From: Chlorocebus sabaeus
Taxonomy: Eukaryota > Chordata > Mammalia > Primates > Cercopithecidae
Reading direction: 5' to 3'
Length of the DNA stretch: 64,000 nt
Assembly (NCBI RefSeq): GCF_047675955.1
Contig: NC_132931.1
Span: 3,224,001-3,288,000, forward strand
The notes beneath the pieces are model-generated. The model made no database searches and was not told where the DNA came from. It was given only the letters and a program-made list of their open reading frames with translations. How positions within the stretch are numbered: the first letter of the stretch is position 1; every line of letters begins with the position of its first letter. Of the stretch, positions 11,873-23,576 are shown piece after piece. The position numbers and the translations under genes are program-made.

Positions 11873-12200
11873 CTTTTTTTTTTTTTTTTAAGAGAGTCTC
11901 ACTCTGTCACTCAGGCTGAAGTGCAGCGGTAAAATCATACCTCACTGCAGCCTCGAAGTCTTGGGCTTAAGTGATCCTCCCATTTCAGACTCCCAAGTAG
12001 CTGGGACTACAGGTGTGTGCCATATTTATCATTTTCTTTTGTCATTTATTTACCATTTATCACTTATTTATCACTTCATTTTTTGTAGAGTTGGGGTCTT
12101 GCTATATTATCTAGGCTCATCTTGAACTCCTGGGCTCAAGAGATCCTCCTGCCTTGGCCTCCAAAAGTGTTGGGATTACAGGCATGAGCCACTGTGCCCA
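11873..12200 (-). mobile_element. AluJ-like, minus
   Basis: 18-T run, then agagagtctcactctgtcac, ends gccactgtgccca. About 60 bp of T/A-rich sequence (12025-12085, atttatcacttatttatcac) is inserted or expanded at the position of the mid-Alu A-rich linker. Confidence 0.88.
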
Positions 12201-12239
12201 AATCAAAATTTTAATTCTTAAAAAACAAACAAACAAAAA

Positions 12240-13310
12240 AGCACAATTTAGTGACAGAAATTAATAATAGAAGCTTACATTTAAAAAATTGACTTGGTTT
12301 TTAAAAATACTTCTAAATAACTCTTAGACCAAAGAGGAAATAAAGTCTGGAATTTAACATTATCTAGAAAATAGTGACAACTCAAACACTACATATAAAA
12401 ACTTATGAGGTGTAGCAAGATCCATAGTTGAGGGAAATACATAACATAAAGTGCTTTTGCTATTAAGCAAGACAAAAAGAAAATAAATGAACTGAGATTT
12501 CAATTCAAAAGGGTAGAAAGAGAGCAAGCAGACCAAGGAGAAAAGAGGAACAGACAAAATGAATTTATAAAATTCAAATATAAGGAAGGAGGGGAATTGA
12601 TAACAAGGAGTTAGTTCTTTGAAAAGATTTTAAAATTAATCTCATTTTAAAGGAAAGAAGAAATACTGATAAATGCTATTAGGTCTGAGCAAAGAACTCT
12701 TACCAAAAACATATAGAAGCTTTTAAATTTTTAAATGATGAGTAGAAGAATGGTCAAGAAAACTTTCTGAGACAGAGTAGAAAACTGGCATAGACTAATC
12801 ACTGAAAATCCTGGAAAGGCTGTCGAAAATGACTATCCCAAAAGACACTAGACCCAGAGGGTATTCTAAGTAAATTCTGTCGATTTTTTGAGGACTAGAA
12901 AAATGCCATGCAATCTGAAGTAGTGTAGAACAGAAAATAAAATTTAAAAGTTTATCATTTTCTCCAAGCTTATATAATGCTCTTAGAAAAGCAGTTAAGC
13001 CAGCACACATGCCTTGAAAACATGATGCTAACAAAAAGAAGCCACTCACGAAAGACCACCTATTCCATTTCTATAAAAAGTCCAGAACAGGCAAATCCAG
13101 AGACAGAAAATAGATTTGTGGTTGCCTGGAGCTGGGACAGTTAGAGCGAAATGAGAATGGCGCTTCTTTTAAGGGTGATGCACGTATACCAAAACTGCGG
13201 TGATGGTTGCAGAACTCTGTGAATGTACTAAAAACCATCTAATTGTACACTTTAAATGTGTAAATTGTATGACGTGAACTATATCTCACTAAGGCTTTTT
13301 TATTGAAAAA
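12240..13310 (+). mobile_element. Old L1M: degenerate ORF2 relic plus 3' UTR
   Basis: The first part resembles eroded ORF2 (gttagttctttgaaaagatt; gacccagagggtattctaag). It passes into the L1M 3' end: ggcaaatccagagacagaaa, gtggttgcctggagctggg, ccatctaattgtacacttta. No frame survives. Confidence 0.7.
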
Positions 13311-13382
13311 GCACATGCACACACAAAAGAAAAAACTACACGAGTTTCACTAATCCATTAAGGGTTAAAATTTTCAACTTAG

Positions 13383-13679
13383 CCAGGTGCAGCAGCTCAT
13401 GCCTGTAATTCCAGCACTTTGGGAGGCTGACACAGGTGGATCACTTGAGGTCAGGAGTTCGAGACCAGCCTGGCCAACATTGTGAAACCCCATCTCTACT
13501 AAAAATATAAAAATTAGCTAGATGTTGTGGCACATGCCTGTAATGCCACTACTTGAGAGGCTGAGGCAAGAGAATTTCTTGAACCCGAGAGGCAGAGTTT
13601 GAGGTGAGCCGAAATCGCACAACTGCACTCCATCCTGGTTGACAGAGTAAGACTTTGTCTCAAAAAAGAAAAAAAATCT
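13383..13679 (+). mobile_element. Alu, plus, full length
   Basis: ccaggtgcagcagctcatgc to gactttgtctcaaaaaagaa. Diverged AluS/J type. Confidence 0.92.
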
Positions 13680-13751
13680 TTAACTAAAATACTAACAGCT
13701 CCAAGTACTGTTTGCTCTAGAAATACAAATACAGCCCTATTTTAGACAATC

Positions 13752-14039
13752 TTTTTTTTTTTTTCCTCGCTCTTTGTTGCCCAGGCTGGAGTGCAATGGC
13801 ACGATCTCAGCTCACCACAACTTCTGTGTCCTGGGTTCAAGCGATTCTCCCGCCTCAACCTCCCAAGTAGCTGGGATTACAGGGACCCACTACCAGGACC
13901 GGCTAATTTGGTATTTTCAGTAGAGATGGGGTTTCTCCATGTTGGTCAGGCTGGTCTCGAACAACCAACCTCAGGTGATCTGCCCACCTCAGCCTCCCAA
14001 AGTGCTTGGATTACAGGCGTGAGCCACCACGCCTGGCTA
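13752..14039 (-). mobile_element. Alu, minus, full length
   Basis: 12-T run, ctttgttgcccaggctggag, ends accacgcctggcta. Confidence 0.92.
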
Positions 14040-14433
14040 GACAATTGATTAATATAATTCAAAAGATTAATAAATAGAGAAAAACATATAAACATCTTAA
14101 TAAATACCAAAAAAGCAATGAAAACATCCAATATGTGTCGCCAAGAAAAACTCACAGTAAATTAGACAGAAAATGTCTCTAATCTGATGTCTATTTAAAA
14201 CAAACAGCCAATATGAGTCATAATGGTGAAACACTCAAGGTATTTCATTAAGTCAGGAATGAGATAGATTTGTTCTCACCATTAATACTCAACATTGCTC
14301 TGCAGACTGCAGTTAAGGTTAAAAAAAAAAGTTACATACAATGATAGGAAATGAAGAGGCAAATTATACTTACTTACAAAAAAAAAAAAATCACATATTG
14401 TGATTATCCACTGGAAAAAACAAAAACAGGGAA
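14040..14433. other. AT-rich intronic spacer
   Basis: No gene or recognised repeat. Two short A runs occur at 14318-14330 and 14379-14391. Confidence 0.5.
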
Positions 14434-14705
14434 ATCAAGCACTTTGGGAAGCCAAGGCAGGTGGATCACTTGATGTCAGGAGTTCGAGACCAGCCTGGCC
14501 AACATGGTGAAACCCTGTCTCTACTAAAGGTACAAAAATTAGCCCGGTGTGTGGCACACACCCATAATCCCACTACTCGGGAGTCTGAAGCAGAAGAATT
14601 GCTTGAATCCAGGAGGTGGGCGTTGCGGTGAGCCAAGATTGTGCCACTGCACTCCAGTCTGGGAGACAGAACAAGACTCTGCCTCAAAAAAAAAAAAAGA
14701 AAAAT
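14434..14705 (+). mobile_element. Alu, plus, missing the first ~25 bp
   Basis: Begins at gcactttgggaagcc and ends with a 12-A tail. Confidence 0.9.
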
Positions 14706-14969
14706 TGTTAGAACTTATAAAAGAGTTCAGAAAAAAATAGCCAGCTGTTATTTCTGATTAAAACTTTTCATTGAAGTAGAGCAAACACGTAGAAAAGTAT
14801 GCAAGTTCCAGGAGTTCAGCTGTCAGCTTTAACAGACTGAATCCATTCATTTAAACCATCACCCAAGTCAACAAATAGAAGATAACCAGTGTCCTAGAAG
14901 TCCCTCCTATGCACTCCCCCAGTCATTACCCCCACAGGCTACCTGACTTCCAATGAAAGCTAAATTATT

Positions 14970-15140
14970 CTTGGCTTTACAGTTTATTTATTTTTAAACA
15001 ATTTATTAAGGTATGATTCATACACAAAAAGCTATACATAGTTAATGTATACAACTTGATGAGCTTGAAATAGAAATTTATATAAAAAGAATCAAATAGT
15101 ATGCATTCTTTTGTGCCTGGATTCTTTAATTCAACATTAT
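14970..15140. mobile_element. Possible L1M 3' UTR relic
   Basis: attaaggtatgattcataca and gtatacaacttgatgagctt resemble a widespread old L1 3' segment. Weak call. Confidence 0.4.
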
Positions 15141-16184
15141 GTTTGTGAGATATGTATACCTTTTGTTTTGAAGAAAAAATGACACGCATAGTCTCAGATA
15201 ATTAGAAAAGATATTGCACTGGTAAAACAAGTACTGAGTGTTACAGCAAAAGATCAATAGAGAACCAAAAGAACCCCTGAAAATGAAAAATGTAAAAGCA
15301 GAAACAGAACATTTAGAAAACAAAGTTAAGAAAATATCCCAGAAATACAGACAAAAGATAAAAGATGAAAAATCAGAGATTAAAGAAAAACAAAGAAACA
15401 GTTCACAAGGGTGGTTCAACACCCAACAAAAACAAAAAGGGTTCCAAAAATAAAGACCACACACACACACACACATGAAGTAAGGGTATCAACAGTGCAC
15501 ACACATTTCAAACGGAAAGTTCTATCGAGTGCCAGTGCAATTAATAAAAAGAAATATACTCAAAACACAGCATCATGGAATTTCAGAGCACCTAGAATAA
15601 AAGAATTTCAAAAGAGAAACAGACAAGTTACATTCAAAGAACTAGGAGTCAGAATGTCTCTGAACTCTCCAATAGCCACGTTGGAAGTAAGAAGACAAAC
15701 GAATATTGTCTTCAAATTTTAAGGGAAGGTCATTCAAAGTGGAAGACAGAATCCAGACATTTTTACACATACAAGCACTAAAAATAGTTATTTGAAGATA
15801 TGCACCAATAAAATGAGAGAATAAGCTAAAAAAGATAAAGACACAGAAGAGAAGTGAAAGGAATCCCAGGATCACTGCTAGAGGGCAGCCAGTCCTGAAG
15901 GACGGGGCCATAGCACCCTGGGGAGTTTTCTTCATGAAGATAAGCCAGACAGAATACCTAAAGTGGCTGAGAGGACTGAGAGGGAATTCAGAGGAGTGGT
16001 AGAAGGTATGTAGTTGAATTAGTTAACAGTCTATAGAAAACAAATTAAGGAAACAAACAGAAAGGCAATGGTTAAGTACAGGAAAAACAAAAAGTTGTGC
16101 AGGAAAGGGAAAATAACCAAAGTATACCATGTGGATCAGCTGCAAATAGTTATAATAATGTAAGTATCAGTAAGTGATGTAAGA
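15141..16184. other. A-rich intronic sequence, perhaps very old LINE
   Basis: A-rich on the plus strand, with a short (CA)n at 15457-15475. Forward frames rich in Lys and Glu (15238-15453) look like A-rich composition, not a known protein. Nothing firm. Confidence 0.4.
15457..15475 (+). repeat. Short (CA)n
   Basis: About nine CA units. Confidence 0.85.
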
Positions 16185-16487
16185 GTGGGCACAGTGGCTC
16201 ACACCTGTAATCTCAACACTTTGGGAGGCCAAGGTGGGTGGATCACTTGAGCCTAGGAGTTCAAGACCAGCCTGGGCAACATGGTGAAACCCCATCTGTA
16301 CTAAAAATACAAAAATTGGCCAGGCATGGAGGCACATGTCTTTAGTCCCAGCTACTTAGGAGGCTGAGGTGGGAGGATCACCTTAGCCTGAGAAGTCGAA
16401 GCTGCAGTGAGCTGTAATCACCACTGCACTCCAGCCTGGGCAACAGAGTGAGACCCTGTCTCCAAAAAAATTAAAATAAAATTAAGA
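16185..16487 (+). mobile_element. Alu, plus
   Basis: gggcacagtggctcacacct to gagaccctgtctccaaaaaa. The sequence just 5' of it is duplicated at 16767 (see the local duplication). Confidence 0.92.
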
Positions 16488-16746
16488 TAAATGATGTAAA
16501 TTTACAATGTAATGATAATGGAAGATGGAGGAAGATGGTATAACAAAATGTATTTGGTCTTTGTCCCAGCTCCTGGCATAGACCTCTGAAAACACTTGCA
16601 ACCTCTAGAGTGATGAGTGTCTTTGGTATGCTAATGAGATGACTCTTGGCTGGGGAACTCCTAGATAGCTTTAGGATGGTGGCTATAAAGATCAAACCAT
16701 GATTAGAGGGTTGAATTCAACGTCCACCTCCTCTCCCTTGAAGGGG

Positions 16747-17006
16747 GAAGGTACACACTTCTTCCATACCATGTGGATCAGCTGCAACTATGTAAGTATT
16801 AATAAGTGATGTGCACAGTGGCTCATGCCTGTAATCCCAGCACTTTGGGAGGCCTAGGTGAGTGGATCACTTGAGTCCGGGAGTTCAAGACCAGCCTGGG
16901 CAACATGGTAAAACCCTGTCTCTACTAAAAACACAAAAATTATGCCTTGGAGGATGGTATTATGCCTTGGGGGATGCCTTAGGAGAAGATACACATTTCT
17001 TCCATT
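16747..17006 (+). repeat. Local templated duplication carrying a partial Alu
   Basis: ccatgtggatcagctgca, tgtaagtat and taagtgatgt at 16127-16180 recur at 16769-16811, in both cases followed by an Alu 5' end. The second copy is bracketed by tacacacttcttccat (16752-16767) and tacacatttcttccat (16990-17005), which look like a duplicated target. Confidence 0.7.
16812..16941 (+). mobile_element. Alu left-monomer fragment, 3' truncated, no tail
   Basis: gcacagtggctcatgcctgt to ctctactaaaaacacaaaaat, then non-Alu ttatgccttgg. Part of the duplicated segment. Confidence 0.85.
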
Positions 17007-17315
17007 CAGCTATTCCTGGGTTGCACGTTTTATTGTGAACTGGTGTAGGTCAAATATCGTTTAACCAACACACTTGAGACCCATGTTGCAAATCTCAGAT
17101 TTTTTTTGGATTTTAGATTATTTACATTATACTTACCAATTGAGCATTGTATGTCAGAAAATCCAAAATACTCCCCAATAAGCATTTCCTTTGAGCATTA
17201 TGTGGGCACTCAAAAAGTTGGATTTTGGAGCATTTTGAATTCCAGATTTTCCAATTTAGGATGCTCAACCTGTAACAGTAAGCAGTGTTTTCTTGAGCTC
17301 TGTGACTCATTCTAG

Positions 17316-17525
17316 CAAATCATAAAACATGAAGGTAGGTGGTGGGAACCTCCAAATTTGTAGCCATGTTGGACAAAAATACAGATAGCCTGGAGACCTG
17401 ATATTTGTGACTAGTGCCTTAAGTGAGGGCAGTCTTTGGGACTGAGCCCTTCAACCTGTGGATTCAAATGCTTACTCTGGGTCATCAGTGTCGTAATTGA
17501 ATTGAATTGTAGGAAACCCAGTGTC
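17316..17525 (+). repeat. Direct repeat, copy 1
   Basis: aggtggtgggaacctccaaa, atagcctggagacctgatat, gcagtctttgggactgagcc and gaattgtaggaaa recur at 18431-18625 with scattered changes. May be a dispersed repeat of unassigned family. Confidence 0.75.
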
Positions 17526-17762
17526 AAGAACCAGAGGACTGAAGATTTGGCTGGTGTGGAGGGAAAAGCCCTCAGTGAAGGAATGAATAGTGTGTTAATT
17601 TGTGGGAGAGGTGGATGCGGGTGTGTGAAAAAAAGTTAATACCTTGTCTCCCATAGTAGAAAGTCAAGAAGTAATGCCCACATCTCAAAATGCATGATGT
17701 ATGACTAAAGTGTACTATTTAGAGATATAGACGTAAACAAAAGGCATATTTAAAAGAATAGG

Positions 17763-18048
17763 GTTGGGCACGGTGGTTCACGCCTGTAATCCCAGCACTC
17801 TGGGAGGCAGAGGCAGGAGTTCAAGATCAGCCTGGCCAAAGTAGTGAAACTCCATCTCTACTAAAAATACAAAAATTAGCTTGGTATGGTGGCACATGCC
17901 TGTAATCCCAGCTACTCTGGAGGCCGAAGCAGGAGAATTGCTTGAACCCAGGAGGCGAAGGTTGCAGTGAGCTGAGATCGTGCCATTGCAATCCAGCCTG
18001 GGCGACTAGAGCAAAACTCCACCTCAAAATAAATAAATAAATAAATAA
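17763..18048 (+). mobile_element. Alu, plus, with (AAAT)n tail
   Basis: ttgggcacggtggttcacgc to ctccacctcaaaataaataa. About 20 bp are missing between the first and second A-box regions of the left arm. Tail (AAAT)n at 18027-18048. Confidence 0.9.
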
Positions 18049-18867
18049 AGTAGTACCTCCAGAGAGTAGGTAGAGCCTTGTTGAATATATATTTGACTTT
18101 TAAACATGTACATACAAAATTTCTATATGTTAAATACAAATTTTACATCATCTGTGGGAGTAAAAAATAATGTGAAATATTTACGCTACTCATGAAATAT
18201 TAACAGTGGTTATGGTTATCATTGGGTGTTATGATTATGAGTGATTATCTAATGATCTTTTGTATTTTTAATTTTTACAATGAATATTAAATTTATAACG
18301 GATATCGTACACATTTTATAATGAACACATAATTTAAAAAGCATTTTTACACTATAATTTTTAAAGTCCTCAGTCTCCTAGGCTCTGGTCTTGTTCTTCT
18401 CTACTGGGCTGGAAGACAAATCAACAAACCTGAAGGGAGGTGGTGGGAACCCCCAAATTTGTAGCCATGCTGGACAAAAATATGGATAGCCTGGAGACCT
18501 GCTATTTGTCACTAGTGCTTTAAGAGGGGGCAGTCTTTGGGACTGAGCCCTTAAACCTGTGGATTCTAATGCTTACTCTGCTGGGTAATCAGGGTCATAA
18601 CTGAATTGAACTGTAGGAAATCCGGATTAGAAGCAGAACAGAAAATCATTCTTATTTCTTCCCCTCTCAGTTGGCTGTAGACAAATTATGGAGCTCTAAT
18701 TTCATGGCTGCCAGCCTCTGCCCCTCCCTCCTCATATAAGTTAAGATTTAAGTCTCTGCAATTTCAAGCTTCTTCAAGAAAATATTCCCGTTTCTCAGAA
18801 ACGACTACAAGATTTAGGGGATTTTTTTTCCCCTGAAAAAAGTTACTTTTAAGAAAATACTATAAGG
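18049..18867. other. Intronic spacer between Alus
   Basis: No gene. AT-rich to 18360, then direct-repeat copy 2. Confidence 0.5.
18431..18625 (+). repeat. Direct repeat, copy 2
   Basis: Paralogue of 17316-17525 in the same orientation, about 1.1 kb away. Contains an extra ctg near 18579 and loses a few bases relative to copy 1. Confidence 0.75.
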
Positions 18868-19177
18868 GGCCGGGTGTGGTGGCTCACACCTGTAATCCAA
18901 GCACTTTGGGAGGCCAAGGTGGGCAGATCACCTGAGGTCAGGAGTTCGAGACCAGACTGCCCAACATAGCAAAACCCCATCTTTACTAAAAAAAAAAAAA
19001 AAAAAAAATACAAAAAATTAGCTGGGCATGGTGGTCTGTGCCTGTAGTCCCAGCTACTCAGGAGGCTGAAGCAAAAGAATCACTTGAACCCAGGAGGTGG
19101 AGGCTGCAATGAGCCGAGATGGTGCCACTGCACTCCAGCCTGGGCGACAGAATGGGACTATGTCTCAAGAAAAAGAA
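18868..19177 (+). mobile_element. Alu, plus, first of two at one target
   Basis: A perfect 17-bp target duplication AAGAAAATACTATAAGG lies at 18851-18867 and 19178-19194. Mid-Alu A run of about 20. Confidence 0.93.
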
Positions 19178-19194
19178 AAGAAAATACTATAAGG

Positions 19195-19504
19195 TTTTGC
19201 TGGATGCGGCGGCTCACGCCTGTAATCCCGGCACTTTGGGAGGCCGAGGCGGGCAGATCACTTGAGGCCAGGAGTTCAAGACAAGCCTGGGCAATATGAT
19301 GAAACCCTGTCTCTACTAAAAACACAAAAATTAGCCATGTGTGGTGGTGCGTGCCTGTAATTCCAGATACTCAGGAGGCTGAGGCACGAAAATTACTTGA
19401 ACACTGAAGGCAGAGGTTGCAGTGAGCTAAGATTGCGCCACTGCACTTCAGCCTAGACAACAGAACAAGACTCTGTCTCAAAAAAAAAATTTTTTTTTTT
19501 TTTA
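19195..19504 (+). mobile_element. Alu, plus, second insertion at the same target
   Basis: Left flank agaaaatactataaggtttt and right flank agaaaatactgtaagctttg (from about 19507), so the target is present a third time. The tail is A9 followed by T13. Confidence 0.9.
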
Positions 19505-19572
19505 AAAGAAAATACTGTAAGCTTTGGTGGAGGAAGATGTAGATGTCCTAGTTACATAGAAATTCACAATGA

Positions 19573-19861
19573 GGCTGGGCATGGTGGTTCATGCCTGTAA
19601 TCCTAGCATTTTGGGAGGCTGACACGGGGATGGCTGGAGTTTGAGACCAGCTTGGGGAACAAAGAGAGGCCAAGTCTCTACAAAATTTTTTAAAGAAACA
19701 GAAATTAGCTGGAAGTAGAGGCACAGGCTTGTAGTTCTAGCTACTTGGGAGGCTGAGGCAGGAGGATCACTTAAGCTCCAGAATTTGAGGTTATAGTGAG
19801 TTGATTGCCACTGCACGCTAGCCTGGACATCAGAGCAAGATCCTGTCTCTAAAAAATGAAA
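19573..19861 (+). mobile_element. AluJ-like, plus
   Basis: ggctgggcatggtggttcat to gatcctgtctctaaaaaatg. Strongly diverged. Confidence 0.88.
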
Positions 19862-19869
19862 TCAAATAT

Positions 19870-20550
19870 ATGATCAGTCAGAGCACCACCCTGGAGCGCT
19901 ACAAGGAGGTTCATGGGATTGGGAAGTTCAAGGTTGCCACATGGAGTCCAGGAATGTCATGTTCTAGCCACAGAGGCAGACTGGAGAAGGTTAGCCCATC
20001 AAGCAAAATCTCTGCCACTTACCACCTGAGCTCCAGCCATCTGGGCACCAGAAATCCAAAGCGAGATCATGGAGCTGCGGTGAGGGGCTCAGCCAGGCCA
20101 ACAAACGAGGATTCAGAAATATTGGAATTCAAGGCAGGCAGGCACAGAAGCAATTTCCAGGTGCCTAGGACTCAGTGTGGACAACTAGGATCCCCTGAGA
20201 GAGGGAATGGCAATGGTGAGAAAGGCCCCTGGCTACAAGGAAGCCAGGATTCTATGCACAGGGGACCCTATGGAGTAGAACCGCTGTTTCAGAGCCTCAT
20301 GATCAGGACAAAGGCCTGTAGGAGCAGTGCCTGCATGGAGGAGAAAAGACTCCTGAATCCTGAAGTTGGCTCTAAAACCAAATGCGTGAGCGGCTCAGGG
20401 TTCAAGACAAGAACACTGCTTCTCAGCTCACAATGCAGGGACCAGAGCTGCCTCAAGCCCATCCGTGTTCCAAGGCCCAAAGTGGGGCTGAGTCTGCAAA
20501 GAGAAGGTGGGAGCAGGGGGAGGGGAATCTCAGAAGAATTGGGAAATTGA
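19870..20550 (+). other. 226-codon open reading frame of unknown status
   Basis: The ATG lies 9 bp past an old Alu and the frame runs 226 codons in mostly non-repeat DNA, antisense to GALNT17. The translation starts MISQSTTLERYKEVHG and is rich in Ser, Gly and Arg. I see no signal peptide, membrane segment or known domain. It is the longest frame in the window. It may be chance in G/C-richer sequence or part of an unannotated RNA. No promoter, Kozak context or splice evidence is convincing. Confidence 0.2.
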
Positions 20551-21233
20551 GGGTGAGCCGATGAAAGACAGAGGTCCTACTGCTCTCCCTCTTTGTACCC
20601 TAAAAACTAGAATCGAAGAAGCGCTCAGGGGAGCAGTCGTCTTTCAGAAATTCCCTTTCTCATTGCTCCAGAAAAGAAGCGACGGTTGGAAAACCGTTCA
20701 TGCGCTTTTTTTTTTTTTTTTTTTCTTCTGGAGTTGGGTGACCTCTGCTCTAAACTGCAAGCCAGGTGACTGTCACATTTCCAAATTCCTTTACCTCTTC
20801 TTTTAAGAGATGATGGGCTAAGCCTGGAAGAACCAGATCGTGAGGGCTCTCAGAAGGGGCTCTCGTAATATGCAGAGAAGATTCTCTCCTCTCATCACAG
20901 CTAAAGCCGAGTGCGGAAAGGCATGAAGCAGCACTCCAGGGGAAGGCCCAGTTTCCTGCCCAAGGCCCTGTGGGAAGCAAAGGAGGTCCAGGGAGCTGGG
21001 AGAGGTGAGAGGTGACATGTTTCTGGAAGCAGAAAGGGACAGTCTCCAGTAATTATAGGAATTTAATCGACTTCAGCGGTCAACCTGTTTTACAGCCTCC
21101 TACCTTGCAGCCTGTTTCTTCCCAAGCCCTGTGCAAAATGTGGTTACCTAGTTGGCTGGAACCAGCTCCTGACAGACCCCAGCAACTTAGAGATGAACCT
21201 GAATGAACCTTCCTCATGACCTGGCTCCACCCT
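20551..21233. other. Unique intronic stretch
   Basis: No gene recognised. An 18-T run lies at about 20707-20724, not followed by Alu sequence. Confidence 0.5.
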
Positions 21234-21547
21234 GGCTGGGTGCCGTGGCTCACACCTGTAATTCCAGCACTTTGGGAGGCTGAAGCGGGTGAAAAACCCG
21301 AGGTCAGGAGTTCCAGACCAGCCTGGCTAACATGGCGAAACCCCATCTATACTAAAAAAAAGAATACAAAAATTAGCTGGGCGTGGTGGTGGGCACCTGT
21401 AATCCCAACTACTTGGGAGGCTGAGGCAGAAGAATCACTTGAACCCGGGAGGCGGAGGTTGCAGTGAGCTGAGATTGTGCTACTGCACTCCAGCCTGGGT
21501 GACAGAGTGAGACTCTTTCTCAAAAAAAAAAAAAAAAGAAAAAAAGG
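21234..21547 (+). mobile_element. Alu, plus, full length
   Basis: ggctgggtgccgtggctcac to an A15GA7 tail. Flanks ggctccaccctgg and ggttccacgctgg are a likely target duplication with two changes. Confidence 0.92.
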
Positions 21548-21864
21548 TTCCACGCTGGGAGGTGCTATAGCTCCATTACCATCCCATGCGATGTGGGTGA
21601 TGGCATGATGGCTCTCTGCATCTGCGCCACCGGGACCCCTCTTCTACATGGGCTGATGAACCCTCACCCCTCTCCATCTCCCCATAAAACCCTACTGTCA
21701 CTTTCCCTCCAGAGACACCGCTTTGGAGAACATTCCCAGTGCTCTCCTTACTTGTGATGAGTAATAAAACACCTACTGATCAAAGCCTGCGTTCTCCTGG
21801 AAAGTCATTTGTTACTCCTCAGGCAAATGAACTCCAGTTTTCTTCGGGTAACATTTTGTTTGTA

Positions 21865-22157
21865 TTTTTTTTTTTTTTTTCCTTGAGACAGAGTCTCGCT
21901 GGCCCAGGCTAGGGTGCATGCAGTGACACCATCTCGCCTCAGTGCAGCCTCTGCCTCCCGGGTTCAAGTGATTCTCTTGCCTCAGCCTCCCAAGTAGCTG
22001 GGATTACAGATGCTGCCCGGCTAATTTTTGTATTTTTAGTAAAGACGGAGTTTCACCATGTTGGCCAGGCTGGTCTGGAACTCCTAACCTCAAGTAATCT
22101 ATCCGCCTCAGCCTCCCAAAGTGCTGGGATTACAGGCGTGAGCCACTGCACCCGGCC
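21865..22157 (-). mobile_element. Alu, minus
   Basis: Target duplication cgg(g/c)taacattttg at 21846-21859 and 22160-22173. The head end reads gccactgcacccggcc. Confidence 0.93.
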
Positions 22158-22643
22158 CTCGGCTAACATTTTGACCCAGAGAGGGAGAGGCGTGTTGGAT
22201 AGTGACTTTGCTATGGAGGGCACCCCTATTATCCACGGGGGGTGTGTCATGAAGCTGCCTGCAGGTGTCTATGTCCTCCAAAGCCCATCCTCATGAACTT
22301 CATGGTTCAGTGTGGCCACATGGCAGGAGGCCACGTGCATTAGCCCCTCTGCTTGGTTCTCCTAGGAGGGAAGGGGGAAGTGCCAATGAAAGGCAGAAGA
22401 GCCGTTGATGGCTTTTCCTGGGCAGGAATGAAGCCTGCAGCTGGGACTGGATGGGTAGGGGAACGTGGCCAAGGTTCAGGTGTCTGCAGCCAGCATGAGC
22501 CACAGAGAGCTGGGTCAGATGGGCCCTGAGCAAACCGAGAGGTTAGATTCCAAGTTAGGCCCATGGCAGATGTCTTCCGGGAATGCCAGCACGGCAAGGA
22601 GTGGCCAGCCAGGCCAGGGACACTGCCCAGAGGGCAAGAGGAT
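22158..22643. other. Unique intronic stretch
   Basis: No gene recognised. Minus-strand frames here read on from Alu sequence. Confidence 0.5.
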
Positions 22644-22683
22644 GTCTTACTCCATTTCGTGTTGCTATAAAGGAACACCTCAG

Positions 22684-22995
22684 GCCAGGTATGGTGCCTC
22701 ACACCTGTAATCCCAGCACTTTGGGAGGCCGAGGCAGGCAGATCACCTGAGGTCAGAAGTTCGAGACCAGCCCCACCAACACGGTGAAACCCCACCTCTA
22801 CTGAAAATACAAAACAATTAGCCAAGGGTGGTGGCAGGCGCCTGTAGTCCCAGTTGCTCGGGAAGTTGAGGCAGGAGAATGAATTCAACCCAGGAGGTGG
22901 AGGTTGCAGTGAGCCAAGATCCTGCCATTGCACTCCAGCCTGGGCAACAAGAGTGAAACTCCACCTCAAAACAAAAACAAAACAAAACAAAACAA
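22684..22995 (+). mobile_element. Alu, plus, in a MaLR LTR
   Basis: Target duplication aacacctcag at 22674-22683 and 22996-23005. Tail is (AAAAC)n. Confidence 0.93.
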
Positions 22996-23255
22996 AACAC
23001 CTCAGACTAGGTAATTTATGAAGAATAGAGGTTTAGAGGTGTATCTGGCTCATGGTTCTATAGGCTGTACAAGAAGCATGGCACCAGAATCTGCTCCTGG
23101 TGAGGGCCTAAGGCAGCTTCTACTCATGACAGAAGGTAGGGGGTGGGGCAGGCATCACATGGAGAAATAAGAGGAGCGAGAGAGAGAGAAGGAAAGTGCT
23201 ACGCTCTTTTAAACAACCAGCTCTAACATGAAATAACAGAGCAAGAACTCACTTT

Positions 23256-23576
23256 TTTTTGTTGTTGGTTTGTTTGAGACGGAGTCTCGCTCTGTCGCCC
23301 AGACTGGAGTGCAGTGGCGCGATCTCGGCTCACTGCAAGCTCCGCCTCCCAGGTTCACACCATTTTCCTGCCTCAGCCTCCCAAGTAGCTGGGACTACAG
23401 GCGCCCACCACCACGCACGGCTAATTTTTTGTATTTTTAGTAAAGATGGGGTTTCACCATGTTAGCCAGGATGGTCTCGATCTCCTGACCTCGTGATCCA
23501 CCCGTCTCGGCCTCCCAAAGTGCTGGGATTACAGGCGTGAGCCTGTATCTGAGCCTGTTCTGGCCGCACCCGGCCA
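23256..23576 (-). mobile_element. AluY-like, minus, with an extra block in its 5' head
   Basis: Target duplication agaactcactt at 23245-23255 and 23577-23587. AluY features: ctcactgcaagctccgcctc, gtgatccacccgtctcggcc. About 22 extra bases (tgtatctgagcctgttctgg) interrupt the usual gtgagccaccgcgcccggcc end. Confidence 0.9.

Noticed and set aside
15238..15453. Lys/Glu-rich coiled-coil-like frame
   Set aside because: Produced by A-rich composition. No known protein.
22340..22990. 216-codon minus-strand frame
   Set aside because: Its first half is typical reverse-Alu translation (AGVQWQDLGSLQPPPPG) and it runs on through non-coding sequence. No splice or family evidence.
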